A DNA stretch of 64,000 bases, from NCBI GenBank assembly GCA_019671005.1, contig CM033744.1, forward strand, positions 39,372,022-39,436,021, read 5' to 3'. The notes under the pieces are model-generated. The model had not been told where the DNA came from and did no database searches. It saw only the letters and a list, made by a program, of their open reading frames with translations. This document shows, piece by piece, positions 20,506-31,609 of this stretch. Positions within the stretch are counted from its first letter, which is position 1; each line of letters begins with the position of its first letter. A program made the translations under genes and the position numbers. The DNA comes from Hibiscus mutabilis. Taxonomy: Eukaryota > Streptophyta > Magnoliopsida > Malvales > Malvaceae.

Positions 20506-22818
20506 ATGCACTTTCAGTTAGGAGCTAAAGGGGCTGTGGAACTCCCGGGTTTTGCTTCGATTTGTCAACAAGATAAGTGGATAAAGCAGCAAGAAGCAGA
20601 TAACAGCTTTGGTTTTGAAAACAGCTTCCTTTACTACAACAACGAGCAAGGACCGACTTCTGTTCTTCATATGAGAAGAAGCCAAAGCCCACTTAGATCT
20701 GCATCCACTCTCTCTTCTTCTTTCAACGGCGGAGCTGCCGGTGCTGGCGGAGAAGTTAATTCCACCGGAAACACAAACACCACGGCGGGCACTATAGCCC
20801 CACTCCAGACTACAGTTCCGAGCAACAGCAAAGAAGAATGGGCGACGGAGCTTCAACCCATCCCGATTGAACTAGACCTTGTTCCAGGGTCTGGAAGCGC
20901 TCAAAGATGCAATATTGGATTGGAAGATTTGGGGGCTATGCTGTCGGATTCAGCCATGCCTCTGAATCAAGACCACTCGCTTCTGCGGTGGATCGCCGGT
21001 GACGTAGATGACTCTTCTTTCGGTCTCAAACAGCTGCTTCAGAGTGGAAGTAATGGTCTCGATTTCGAAGGCAATGCAGGGCTGGGGGTTGTTGATCAGG
21101 GTCCAGGGTCTGACCCAGATGGTAACGCGATTTCAAGTGCTGCTCTTAATTTGGGTGGTTTTCCTGGTTCTGGGTTTGTGCCAAAAGCCAACAATAATGA
21201 GAATGGGAAGATGGGTTCGGTCATTCAAAGCTCTTCAGTTGAGCTGGTTAACAATCGCAAAGTTCCCGGTGCTACTGTAGGGCCTAATGCAATTTTTCAA
21301 AATCAAACCTTTACTTCTCAGGCTAGCAGTTTTGGTCTTCCTGATTCTTTGCCTATGCTTTACCAACAGCAGCAACAAATTCAATATCTTGAAAACCAAG
21401 AAGGGAAACCTCAGTTTTTGATTGGTCAGCAACAGCACCCTCAAAATCCAAACTTTTTCTTGCCATTGCCTCAAGAACAGCAGCTACTTCAGCCTTTACC
21501 GAAGCGGCTTAATCCCGGTAACATAGAACTTTCTTCTCAGATCCCAAAACTCTCATTTTCCGATGCCGGGCATGAGTTGTTCATGAGAAAACAGCAGCAA
21601 CAGCACATGGGGTTTTCTCAGGGAGTCCAGTATGTTCCACGGCAGCAGCAGCTGATTGTCGAGAAACAGAAAGTGCTGGGTCCTAGAGAAGAAACAGCAC
21701 AACACCAGCATCAACAAGCCACATTATTCGACCAGCTTTACAAGGCTGCCGAGTTGGTAGGGACTGGGAATTTTTCACAGGCGCAATTGATATTGGCGCG
21801 GCTCAATCATCAGGTCTCCCCAATAGGTATGCCCCTACAAAGGGCTGCTTTCTACTTCAAGGAGGCTTTGCAATTACTTCTCCTCATGCATAACCCAGTC
21901 TCTCCCCCACCTCCAAGGAACCCTACCCCTTTTGATGTTATCTTCAAAATGGGGGCTTACAAGGTCTTCTCTGAAGTCTCTCCGCTTATCCAATTCGTCA
22001 ATTTCACTTGCAATCAGGCTATCCTTGAAGCTCTTGATGATACTGATCGGATTCACATTGTGGACTTTGATATTGGATTTGGTGCTCAGTGGGCTTCCTT
22101 CATGCAGGAGCTTCCCATGAGGAGTAGAGGAGCTCCGTCGTTGAGAATTACAGCCTTTGCCTCACCTTCAACACACCATCCTATTGAGCTTGGGCTTATG
22201 CGTGAAAATCTTGTGCAGTTTGCTCATGAAATTGGTATAAGTTTTGAGCTTGAGGTGCTTAATTTTGATTCTTTAGATCGGGCCCCTTATTCTTTGCCAA
22301 TGTTTCGATCAAATGAAAATGAGGCAGTTGCTGTGAATCTCCCTGTTTGGTCTTCTTCGAACCAGCCCTCTGCTTTGCCCAATCTTATGCACTTTGTGAA
22401 GCAGCTTTCACCAAAAATTGTTGTGTCTTTAGATCAAGGGTGTGATAGAAATGATCTGCCATTCCCACAACATGTAATCCATGCCTTTCAGTCATATGTT
22501 AACTTGTTAGAATCACTTGATGCCAGTAATGTGACATCCGATGCTGTGAACAAGATTGAGAGGTTCCTTCTTGTGCCAAGAATTGAAAGCAGTGTGTTGG
22601 GGCGTCTTCAAGCACCTGAGAAGATACCTCTTTGGAGGACACTATTTTCCTCGGCTGGTTTAACCCCTGTGACATTCAGTAACTTCACTGAAACTCAAGC
22701 AGATTGTGTGGTAAAGAGGGCACTAGTGAGAGGATTTCATGTCGAGAAGCGTCATGCATCACTTGTTCTTTGCTGGCAGCAGAGGGATCTTATCTCAGCT
22801 TCAGCTTGGAGGTGCTGA
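20506..22818 (+). CDS. GRAS-family transcription regulator, HAM/SCL6-22-27 type
   Basis: An intronless gene for 770 residues. The N-terminal half is low complexity and carries Gln-rich runs (YQQQQQIQYL, KQQQQQHMGF). The GRAS domain starts near residue 405. The LHR I region (TLFDQLYKAAELVGTGNFSQ) is followed by ILARLNH (428-434), encoded by the miR171 target. The VHIID motif is IHIVDFDIGFGAQW from residue 516. Then come LRITAFAS, a PFYRE-type region and the SAW end (LVLCWQQRDLISASAWRC). This layout and the microRNA site place it in the HAM clade, nuclear regulators that keep shoot and root meristem cells undifferentiated and work with WUSCHEL-type factors. The ATG at 20506 is the first one in this frame. 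The length (about 700-800) is normal and no defect is seen. Regulation is by miR171 cleavage, and possibly by leader uORFs. Confidence 0.95.
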   Translation: MHFQLGAKGAVELPGFASICQQDKWIKQQEADNSFGFENSFLYYNNEQGPTSVLHMRRSQSPLRSASTLSSSFNGGAAGAGGEVNSTGNTNTTAGTIAPLQTTVPSNSKEEWATELQPIPIELDLVPGSGSAQRCNIGLEDLGAMLSDSAMPLNQDHSLLRWIAGDVDDSSFGLKQLLQSGSNGLDFEGNAGLGVVDQGPGSDPDGNAISSAALNLGGFPGSGFVPKANNNENGKMGSVIQSSSVELVNNRKVPGATVGPNAIFQNQTFTSQASSFGLPDSLPMLYQQQQQIQYLENQEGKPQFLIGQQQHPQNPNFFLPLPQEQQLLQPLPKRLNPGNIELSSQIPKLSFSDAGHELFMRKQQQQHMGFSQGVQYVPRQQQLIVEKQKVLGPREETAQHQHQQATLFDQLYKAAELVGTGNFSQAQLILARLNHQVSPIGMPLQRAAFYFKEALQLLLLMHNPVSPPPPRNPTPFDVIFKMGAYKVFSEVSPLIQFVNFTCNQAILEALDDTDRIHIVDFDIGFGAQWASFMQELPMRSRGAPSLRITAFASPSTHHPIELGLMRENLVQFAHEIGISFELEVLNFDSLDRAPYSLPMFRSNENEAVAVNLPVWSSSNQPSALPNLMHFVKQLSPKIVVSLDQGCDRNDLPFPQHVIHAFQSYVNLLESLDASNVTSDAVNKIERFLLVPRIESSVLGRLQAPEKIPLWRTLFSSAGLTPVTFSNFTETQADCVVKRALVRGFHVEKRHASLVLCWQQRDLISASAWRC
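21789..21809 (+). promoter_or_regulatory. miR171 target site
   Basis: A 21-nt site that starts GATATTGGCGCGG and ends CTCAATCA. It is the known complement of plant miR171 and lies in the codons for ILARLNH of the GRAS gene. Cleavage would be expected near its middle (21798/21799). In this gene clade the site is conserved and limits expression. Confidence 0.93.
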
Positions 22819-24134
22819 GTAGCAGCCTCGGAGACGGGCAGTGGAGGTTGGTTTTTTAAGTAACTCACAATCTATCAACTCTATCCGGAAGAATTAATTA
22901 AGTCAATAATTGGTAATATCTACAACTTTTATGACTTAGTACTTGTTCGTCTTATTTGTGAGTCTCCTCTGCTTGTTTGTCTAGTATAGTTGCAATTCAG
23001 TAGAAGAGAACTTATGACTGCAAAACTCTAGTATGGGCTTTTCGTTTCGGACTATTGACATTGCTTCTATGGTATTCTGGTTTGTTTTGGCTTTTGGTGA
23101 GAAGTTGTTTCGTTTTCTGGTTAAGGTGGTGACAGTTTGTTGTATATTTGACAACAAATCAGATTCTATAATTGCAAATACAACTTGCCAGAATTTAGTT
23201 TTATGTTTCTGTATTCCTTTTGATAAGTTATCTAATTATGTGCGACGCTCGAGTCATTTTAAGCAACCAGGTTTTATGCCGTTTTGTTTGGTTGGAGCTA
23301 TTGCCTGGCTTATAATATGTTCATCGGATGACAAATGATTAAAACGGATGTTTTTCTTGTGCAAAGTTAGAGTCATTTTTTCTTGATGATGTTGAGATTT
23401 AGTTGAAAAGTTGATATGGAACTGCTAAATCAAGCAAAGAATCAGGAAAATATGTCCATGGTGGGGTGCCCTTGCCCTTTAATTGCCATGTGAATATACC
23501 ATACACCATATAGTTCAAACATCTGTGAATTGTAAGATTTCTTGTGGGGGCATAATGTTTCCTTGATTAAGCAAATGTCTAGGAGAAAATCTTTATGTTT
23601 CACCATCAACAAGCCACCTCTTCGAACTTCTTTGCCGGTTAATAATGTTCGAGCTCAGATAAGTGCCAGAGAATCAGGAAGATCGACTAGACTTTTCAAC
23701 GGTCATCTTAGGCTTCGATGGAGCTGCCAATTAGGTACAATCTTGCTTTGGATATGCCTATATAATGCTTTAGATCTCATTTCCATTAGTTAATCTCAAC
23801 TCTTAAGTCAACCACAACTTCATTAATGTCCTTTAGCTCGAACCCTCGGTTCCTTGGTTGCTTCACCTACCTTTATTCCCCTTTAAATAAGAAACCACAT
23901 TTGATTTGTTGCAACCTTGGACAGAAGACAAAAACAAAACAAAGACACCTAAGATTAACCATTGTGCTGTATCAGAAATGTTTATTTGCTTGCCTGCTAT
24001 ATGTTTTATAATTTGTTTAATGTTAATTATTTTAGGTTTGGAGCTTTAGAATAATGTTTGTATTAATATAATATATACAGAGATACCTGTCCTTTAGCAC
24101 ATTGAATTCGGTATACCATAGCCCCTTCCCCTTC
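22819..24134. other. 3' flank of the GRAS gene and intergenic DNA
   Basis: T-rich 3' UTR-like sequence follows the stop codon. ORFs at 23033-23338 and 23542-23793 have no domain or conserved motif and are not called. Confidence 0.45.
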
Positions 24135-24385
24135 TTTTGATTAGTTATTGGACACCTACTAATCTTGGTCACATGGGTCATGTTCTATTGTTTGGTTACG
24201 CTTTTTCTTTTTGAGTTCTCTCGGTTTCGCAAGATTTTACCTTAACTAATTTGGATCGACCCATGTTGTACATCTGACTTTTGGTTTATGAGTCTCCCAT
24301 AGGGAATTTTCTGCATACATAAAGTCTCGAACTTGAGACCTGTTTAAGCAATATCAAGCTAGTTACCAACCACTTTGACCAATCC
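24135..24385 (+). repeat. Dispersed repeat, copy 1
   Basis: Contains GTCTCCCATAGGGAATTTTC, GCATACATAAAGTCTCGAAC and ACCTGTTTAAGCAATATCAAG. The same order of blocks occurs at 40590-40760 (GTCCCAATAGAAATTTTTTG, CATACACAAAGCCTCGAACT, TGCTTAAGTAATACCAAACT) and, inverted, at 46955-47110. No coding potential. It could be a SINE or the end of a larger element. Confidence 0.65.
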
Positions 24386-25033
24386 CCGTTTGTCCTTTTT
24401 TTTTCCTTTTTGGTGCATCGTTGAGTGGAGTTAATATCATATTCATGTTTTTATTTTTACAAATCCAAATTTTAATTTTAATCCTATTTTGGGAGGAGAA
24501 AAAACAATTTAGAGTTAAAATTGAATAAATAAATTTATGATAAAATATGAAATTAATTGAAACATAATAAAAGTACATGAGAGCCTATGAACTGAACCTG
24601 AATGAAATTCATCAAAATTTGTATAAAACGAGCCTATAACTTGTACTAATTATATGAATTTATAATACTTTGAATGTGCAAAATAATTATGAATTTATTT
24701 TTTCAGCAGCTGTTATTAATTGAATCACTACGAAAACAAATTTAAAATGTTATGATTTGACACAGAACATTAATAAATCTTCACTACGGCTATGTAATGA
24801 ATTGAGATTTGACACGAACACTACAGAAAATAATTAAAAAATATGAAGACAATACAAATACACTAAACAAAAATATACAAATTACAGAGGATTAATATTA
24901 AAAGTTGAAACGAAATATTAATATAAGAGGACTACCCGGGCCATTGAGTTGTAATATTTCTATAAAAAGAAAATAAAATATTTTCTTCATTAATGAATAA
25001 AATATACCCGGACATATTACATAAAAGAGGGAA
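24386..25033. other. Intergenic, AT-rich
   Basis: No gene. This is the left flank of the LINE remnant. No clean target duplication was found there. Confidence 0.4.
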
Positions 25034-26790
25034 TAATTGATTCGTCGATTCATTTGGGGTATATCGGCCAAAAATTTTGGTGTTCATGGGGTGAGGTGTA
25101 CTGATGTCTGTTGTCCGGCGGATAAAGGAGGCCTTAGGTTATGGCATTTCGTACACCAAAATGAAGCTTTCCTAATGAAGCTGGTATTTGATTTACTTAC
25201 TAAGAAGGATGCCCTTTGGGTTCGTTTCCTCCGTGCGAAATATAAATGCAAGGAAGATGTACCAAGTACTTTGACTCGCAGTAATGGATCGAGGCTTTGG
25301 AATGGATTATGCGTGATTTGGGAGGATATACAGAGCAATATCACTCATCAACTTGGGAATGGTACCAAAGTGCGGTTTTGGAAGGATGTTTGGCTTCGTG
25401 AGATAGGCTCTTTGGAGAACCATCTTTTACCGGGTTTATCTCTACAATCTCCAAATATGTCGGTAGTTGACATGGTGTCGGGGGAAGGAGATTGGCGATA
25501 GGAGCTTTTTGATCAACTGTTGTCGGCATCGGTTTTGCTGCGTATAGCGGCAATTAAATGTCCGTTACCGATTTTCTCAATGTCATCGGTAGCTTGGGCT
25601 GGTTCCAGTACTAGAAAATTTACGGTTAAGTCAGCTTACAGAATACGTAAAAGAATTGAGGAGGGGCCTGATGAAGATGTGTAGCGCATCATTTATCGTT
25701 TCAAAAAAGAGCAACAGATGAAAATTTTCCTCTGGTTAGTATGCTGCGGCAAAGTTATGATCAATTATGAAAGATTCAAACGATATTTTACTAATGATGC
25801 ATGTTGTAGTCTTTGTAGTTATGTGGTTGAAGATATTGATCATGCCTTCGTAAGTGCTCACACACGTTTTGTTTGAAAAAAGCTCATACGACCGGATAGG
25901 CTGGAGGAATTCATGGAATGTGATATCAAATGTTGGATAAAACCCAACTTGACGGCACATAATAGTTTTGCAAAAGATGCTGTTGGCTGGGAGATTATGT
26001 TTGGGGGAACGGTTTGGTTCCTATGGTTGCACCGGAATAGCCTGGTGTTTCAGGATGGTGAGGTAGCTGCCCGACAACCGGTATTGGAATGTGCACGTGA
26101 ATGGGCAGCAAAGGCGCGGCTCGCGTTAGCCGAATGTTCGAGTACCCCGGCTGCCTCGACAAGGTCTCAGACTAGAATGCAACGATGGAGCCCCCACCTA
26201 CGGAGTGGGTTAAACTTAATACTGATGGTGCTAGTAGCATGGGTAATGGTTGCATGGCATGCGGTGGACTAATTCAGGACCATACAGGCATGTGGCTATC
26301 AGGTTTTGGTAAGTTTGTAGGCATTTGCTCAGTACTCAAAGCGGAACTTTGGGGAGCTTATGTGGGACTATGTGGTGCCTGGGCAGCTGGTTATCGTCAG
26401 GTAATTCTTGAAATGGATTGTCTAGAGGCAATTGAGGTGCTCCGGATTGATTCATCTATGTTGCACACTTGCATGTTGGGGAACTACTTCTTGGATTTAC
26501 GCCGTCGCCTGTGGGTTGTTAAAGTACAACATGTATCCCGAGATGGTAATCGTGTGGCGGATGGTTGGCAAAAGTAGTGGATAATATTGATCTGGGGGTT
26601 GTTTCCTGGATAGATCCTCCACTGACAATTGTTCCTTTACTGCAAAATGATGTGCTTGCTCCTCTGTAATTTGTCTGTTTGATTGTTAGTATATGTACTC
26701 TTTTCCTCCATTTAGACTAGAGATGTTTTTAATGAGGCATATAGTAACATGTTAGGATTTTATCAATGAAATCACACCCTTTTTACCCAA
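25034..26790 (+). pseudogene. 5'-truncated LINE (non-LTR retrotransposon) remnant
   Basis: Only the C-terminal part of ORF2 is left. 25037-25499 encodes IRRFIWGISAKNFGVHGVRC, KGGLRLWHFVHQNEAFLMKL and NGTKVRFWKDVWL, the usual region after the reverse transcriptase. 25600-25870 encodes FTVKSAYRIRKRIEEGPDED and CSLCSYVVEDIDHAF, the zf-RVT zinc-binding domain. 26185-26577 encodes WVKLNTDGASSMGNG, KAELWG and EMDCLEA, an RNase H domain with the Asp, Glu and Asp of its active site. Stops interrupt it: a TAG at 25499 and another near 25681, both where Trp (TGG) would fit, and a frame change near 25870. The 3' end (to about 26790) is followed by an A-rich tail. The element is dead. The minus-strand ORFs here are shadows. 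Confidence 0.88.
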
Positions 26791-27069
26791 AAAGAAAAAG
26801 GGGATCAAATATTACGTACATAAATGAATGAATTATTTCCAATAAAATAGAAATAATATTTCCATAACAAAACCACAAGAGTAGATTATGGAAACATAAA
26901 TTTTAGATTCTTACGACTATTTTAAGGAAACATTATTAATAAAATGAAAATTACTTAGGTTACTAAATTAATTATTAAGTCCACGATATCAAATTTTAAA
27001 AAAATTAATGCATGATTACATAGTATTTCAGAAGGTTCCCTTCTCCGGGATTCTAGTTGAAATTTTGTC
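26791..27069. other. Intergenic, upstream of the CLE gene
   Basis: AT-rich DNA with no gene. It forms the promoter region of the small peptide gene. Confidence 0.4.
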
Positions 27070-27079
27070 TATATAAATA
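27070..27079 (+). promoter_or_regulatory. TATA box of the CLE-like gene
   Basis: TATATAAATA ends 60 bp before the ATG at 27140, a normal spacing for a leader of about 30-40 nt. Confidence 0.75.
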
Positions 27080-27139
27080 CAGTGTACATCACTGTGTTTC
27101 TTTCTTACCATTACCCATATTTTGTACTTCAACCTAAAA

Positions 27140-27409
27140 ATGGCTATTAAAGGGAGTTTTGCTTTCATTTTTGTTATTTTGTTTTCGTTACTCGTATTTT
27201 CTGAAGCACGAAGGCTTGATGGTTATGATTCTTCCGGCATTAAAAATATCATCAGGCAGAGACAAGCATTGAAAGAGTTAAATTCTATTCATGACACTCG
27301 TTTTCTGCAATCGGCTGGTGATTTTAATAATATTGTGAAGAGAGATGTACCAGGAGGGCCAAATTCTCTTAATAACGGTAGAACTCCACCTGCTCCTGGA
27401 CTTGACTAA
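27140..27409 (+). CDS. CLE-like secreted signalling peptide precursor
   Basis: A single exon of 89 residues. The ATG at 27140 is chosen because it starts the signal peptide MAIKGSFAFIFVILFSLLVF (cleavage near SEA/RR); the frame is open to 27122, but without another ATG. A variable pro-region follows. Residues 68-79 read RDVPGGPNSLNN, preceded by Lys-67. This matches the 12-residue CLE motif R-x-V-P-x-G-P-x-P-x-H-N at R, V, P, G, P and the final N, with Ser for Pro-9 and Asn for His-11. The tail is GRTPPAPGLD. CLE peptides are secreted and perceived by LRR receptor kinases such as CLV1/BAM, controlling meristem, vascular and root growth. The two substitutions leave some doubt about activity and class. 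The same NDFIVKR-type context is repeated in the degenerate array at 38.9-39.6 kb. Confidence 0.82.
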   Translation: MAIKGSFAFIFVILFSLLVFSEARRLDGYDSSGIKNIIRQRQALKELNSIHDTRFLQSAGDFNNIVKRDVPGGPNSLNNGRTPPAPGLD

Positions 27410-28451
27410 TCCGTTTAATTTCATTAGCAATTTACAATCATTTAAATAAAATAAAATAAAATGTTGTTTCATATATTACTTATGAAATAATATATATTTT
27501 CTTCCTATAGTGATTTTATTGTTCTTTTTATGTATTATTATGCTTTTTATGTGATTGTGTTTGACACACTAACTATATAAAAGTTTATATATTGTCCGTA
27601 AAATAAAATTATAACACATCATTAAAAAAAGATAAATCATATTAATTCTAAAATTTTATGATGTTGCGTTATCATCTAGTTCATTGATGAGCTTAAAATT
27701 TATACACTTTTATACGCTTTATATATATATATATTCTTATTGTTAATTTGATAAGCAATTGTAACAACTTGGTTTTAGCCCCATTATTAAAAACCTTAAT
27801 TAAAAAAACTACTATTTTTTGAAGTTCTAGTTTTTGGGGATTTTTAAAACGATTTGTTAAAACTGAATTTTAAATTTGAGACCATCTAGTAAACATGGGG
27901 TAGTTTTGGGCATTAATTTATAGATTTTGAAAGTATTGTGACTATTTTGTCATTTGTCAAAAACTTCATTTGGAAATTTGTAAAATTTGAAAGTTTAAAT
28001 GGTGAATCATTTGCCTACAAAGTGTATGTACATTGTCAAAGGACTAAAAATATGTATGAACAGATAATACATTGTAATCACCTTTAGACTATTAAAAAAA
28101 ATTAATACACGAGTCACAGAATTTATCCGTCGCTTCAATTCTTTCATCCTCCATTTTTATTTACCTGAGGGGGAAAAACCATTAACAATCCCAAATCAAT
28201 TGCACATTAATCCTTCAATTTCTTAATTGAATACTATTTTAAAAGCAAGAAAAGGCAATACAAATTCAAAATAAAATTAAAAATTGAAGAAATAACAGAG
28301 ATTCGGGTTAAAAATTAATTAAGCAAAGCAGGGGGTGATATTCTGGGCTTTCCCCATAGGCAAAAGGTAATTCCTTAAATACCCAGCTTCCACGTCCAAA
28401 AGCTGCCCTTTCCCCGATATTCTTTATCCTCCATTTCACTCATTCAATGAT
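27410..28451. other. Intergenic
   Basis: 3' flank of the CLE gene, then AT-rich DNA with a short TA run at about 27720. No gene is seen. Confidence 0.45.
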
Positions 28452-28510
28452 CATAATTTTAGTGTAAAACTAATTGAGTTTTACATAGTGTAAGTAGATT
28501 TTATCTCTTG

Positions 28511-28514
<4 letters not shown>
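28452..28514. repeat. (TA)n-targeting MITE, end fragment
   Basis: Contains TGAGTTTTACATAGTGTAAG and TAGATTTTATCTC, matching the right ends of the three fuller copies that follow. Only the right end of this copy is seen. A TA run of about 29 bp follows. Confidence 0.6.
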
Positions 28515-28543
<29 letters not shown>

Positions 28544-28546
<3 letters not shown>

Positions 28547-28765
28547 AGGATTCAGTTACACAGTGTAAGAGTTTTTAACTTTTACATGTTTTTTGAATCG
28601 TTAGATGAGTGAAATAGATAACTGAGATTAACAGTTGGTTATGTGAAGATTATCACTTGAAAAAAAAAGTAAGGAGTTAATCGCAGCCATCCATTTCATC
28701 CATCCAAGGATCCACAAAAGGTGTAAAACTATGAGTTTTACATTCAGTGTTAGTGGATCATATCC
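28544..28765. repeat. (TA)n-targeting MITE, copy A
   Basis: Begins GATAGGATTCAGTTACACAG and ends TTAGTGGATCATATCC. It sits between (TA)n at 28515-28543 and (TA)n at 28766-28778. The interior has GTGAAGATTATCACTTGAAA and CCATCCATTTCATCCATCC. No ORF. Confidence 0.8.
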
Positions 28766-28791
28766 ATATATATATATGTATGTATTAATGG

Positions 28792-28992
28792 GATAAGATC
28801 AAATTAGTGTAAGAGTTTTTAACTTTTACGCTTTTTTTAGATCATTTGATGGCTGAGATTAATAGTGGGTTATGTGAAGATTATCACTTAAAAAAAGTAA
28901 GAAGTTAATCTCACTAATCCATTTCACTCACCCAACGATAAAAAACATATAAAACTATGAGTTTTATCTTTTGTGTAAGTGGATTCTATCCC
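28792..28992. repeat. (TA)n-targeting MITE, copy B
   Basis: Begins GATAAGATCAAATTAGTGTA and ends GTAAGTGGATTCTATCC. The shared interior is TGTGAAGATTATCACTTAAA and ATCCATTTCACTCACCCAAC. TA-rich flanks lie on both sides. Confidence 0.8.
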
Positions 28993-29061
28993 TATATTAA
29001 TATATGTATTACGTTGACAATCGTTCGTATTACTACATACAAATATCAAACATATATATGA

Positions 29062-29271
29062 GATAGGATCCAGTTACACAGTGTAAGAGTTTTTAGCTTT
29101 TGCATGTTTTTGGATCGTTGGATGGATGAAATAAATGGTTGAGATAAACTCCTTATTTTTTCCATGTGATAATCTTGACATACTTGTTGTTAATTTCAGT
29201 CATCTATTTTACCCATTTAACAATCCAAAAACCATGTAAAAAATTCTTATACTGTGTAACTGGATCTTATC
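29062..29271. repeat. (TA)n-targeting MITE, copy C
   Basis: Begins GATAGGATCCAGTTACACAG and ends TGTGTAACTGGATCTTATC. The ends are inverted repeats of each other (GATAAGATCCAGTTACACAG in reverse complement). Flanked by CATATATATGA and by (TA)n at 29272-29288. The middle is partly inverted relative to copies A and B. Confidence 0.85.
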
Positions 29272-29289
29272 TTATATATATATATATAT

Positions 29290-30463
29290 GAACATTATGA
29301 TTACTACTAGTTGTAAATTGTATTTGTTATTAATATTTTACCCATTTTACCCAAGCTGATCTAACCACATCACGATTTGACTTTGTTGATCCGAGTTAAC
29401 TTGTTCCATTCAATTTATATCTGATTTTCAACGTACCTTAATCGTTCTAATCGGATCGAACCACTTATTCGATTCGACTTGACCTGTCGATCCTAGTTTT
29501 GACCTGTCCGACCCACTTTCACACCTGACTCGTTTGATACCTTTGAATGAGCTGACGATCCGTATAAGGAAGTAGATACGTATGCATTAAGATGATAGAC
29601 TGAGCTTTATAGATCTTCCCCTTTTTCTTGTTTTTCCCTCTCAGGTTTGTGAGGTCGATCTTGTGCTTCCGCTAACTATTTTATGGTTATTCTTTAATTC
29701 GTTTTTTAAGGTGACATGAGAAATTCTTTATAATATTTTGATTATTTTCTGCAAAATTTACATTACTTAAATTAACTGCAAGCTTTAATTAATTCTTTTG
29801 CTCGTTTATAACATTCAAAAAATGCTTTCATGTTTTCTGGAGTCACTTCGGAGACATTGTTAAATTTACACTTTTTACATGTTTTTGAATTTGTTCATAT
29901 ATTTGTATGGATGATATTTTGAATAAAATGGTTACTTCTTCAACAAGTTAGATGTAATAATCTAATGTGACCCTCGAGATTCGATCATACTGTGTAGTTT
30001 AGGTTTAGGGGATTACAACAACTGTAAGACTCTATTTGTGAAGTTGTAGAATTTCAATTGTACTTTTCATATGACAATAGAAATTTTATTATCTTGATCG
30101 ACAAGAAAAATGTCGGAAAAATATTTGAAGGACCAAAATTCATTGTTTTAGTTTATATTGTTATAATTTTAAAGGGTGGCTAAACTATTTTTTTATCATT
30201 TTTGAAGGGCGAAAAGTAGAATTTTACCATGCCTTAACGTCAAAACATTTTATTTTAAATGGACTATAGTTGATATTTAACCATTTAAGTTGGGCATGCC
30301 CCTGCAGTAAGCGGTAAATCTTATTAATCCTCGGAAATGGTACCAAAAAAATAAAAGAACAACAGTAAGGTCAAAAAAATCGAACTTAAGAGGTCCATTC
30401 CGACACAATCAATCAAGAAAATCCCGCTTTAAAACAGTGATAATGACGCACTTCAAAACAACA
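29290..30463. other. Intergenic
   Basis: Contains a segment with GATTCGACTTGACCTGTCGA and GACCTGTCCGACCC near 29470-29515 that resembles the sequence-poor palindromic elements elsewhere. No gene is seen. Confidence 0.4.
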
Positions 30464-30719
30464 TACTTCTTCCTTCTCAATAAAAGTGTTACTTTATGTT
30501 TTAAAATTATTTTGTTTAAATTGTTATTTAAAAAAATTTAATCAACTTTTTTAACATAAATTTATTTTTTATTATCTTTTTTTTTTAATTTTTCAACAAA
30601 AATAAAAATAAAATTTTAAAGATAAACTTATCATTTAAATTATTTTACATTACATAATTTTTTTTCTAAAACTTATTGAAAAGTCAATATGTAACACAAT
30701 AACTAGGACAGAGAGAGTA
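30464..30719. repeat. Stowaway-like MITE
   Basis: The left end TACTTCTTCCTTCTCAATAA pairs with the right end in reverse complement TACTCTCTCTGTCCTAGTTA, the plant Tc1/Mariner Stowaway pattern (TACTCCCTCYGTCCY). TA dinucleotides bound it at 30464 and 30718, the usual TA target. The arms continue with GTGTTACTTTATG / GTGTTACATATTG. It is about 256 bp, with no ORF. Confidence 0.8.
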
Positions 30720-31609
30720 ATAAACTAAATTCAATAGATAAAAATTACATATAATAGCAAAAAGGAAGAAGACAACCCTAATCAAGAATTTCACCTAAGC
30801 ATAGCAAAGATCCGGTTGAAAATCATGTGCCAACATAAGAAACATAATGTAACAACAAGTGCAACTAGAGATGTTCATGGTAGGTTAACTGCATCGTTTA
30901 GTCTAAATAGTTAATCAATTATTATAACGGTTATTAAACTGTAACCTTCATGTTAAGAAATGATTAATCGTTATAGCAGTTAGCCGATTCTTAATGGTTA
31001 GGTTAACTTTTTAAAAAGTAAAAGAATAATAATAAAAATGTGGCTAAAATGTTAAAATTTTAACAACATTGATACGACATTCCATGTGTATTTCAAGCAA
31101 ATTGTTTTAATTTTATTTTTCTATTTTCTTTGAATATTTTAATTTTTAAATTATTTATTTAAGTGAAATAGAATACAAATAATGTCATTTTAGAATGAAG
31201 TACATGTAGATTGTCATAGAGGGTGACATATGGACATCATTAAAAATTTAAGATTTTAATCAACTTTTTCATAAAATAATATACGACTTTATAAAAGTTT
31301 GGAACTGAATTTAACTTAAGAATTAAATAAGAGTGTATTTGATAAAAGATGTAAATGATGAACCGAAAGGATGCCTTTGGATGAGGAATTTTGAGGAGGT
31401 GATTTACTTTTCTCAAGGTTTTCAAAATCATAAAAATAAAATTCATTGTTTGAGTAACAATGTTTGAGATTTTGATAACCCGAATTCCTTATTCAAATCC
31501 AACCTAAATAAGAAATTTCTTTAAAATTTTTCATAAATTTATTTTATTAATGCATTTGGTCATTCTATACAATAAACAAATTAAACTTTTAATTATTGTG
31601 TATTCAAGC
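30720..31609. other. Intergenic
   Basis: Contains GGTTAACTGCATCG and TTATAACGGTTATTAAACTG motifs (30880-31010), similar in style to the ACGGTTAACC segments at 4.7 kb. No gene is seen. Confidence 0.4.
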
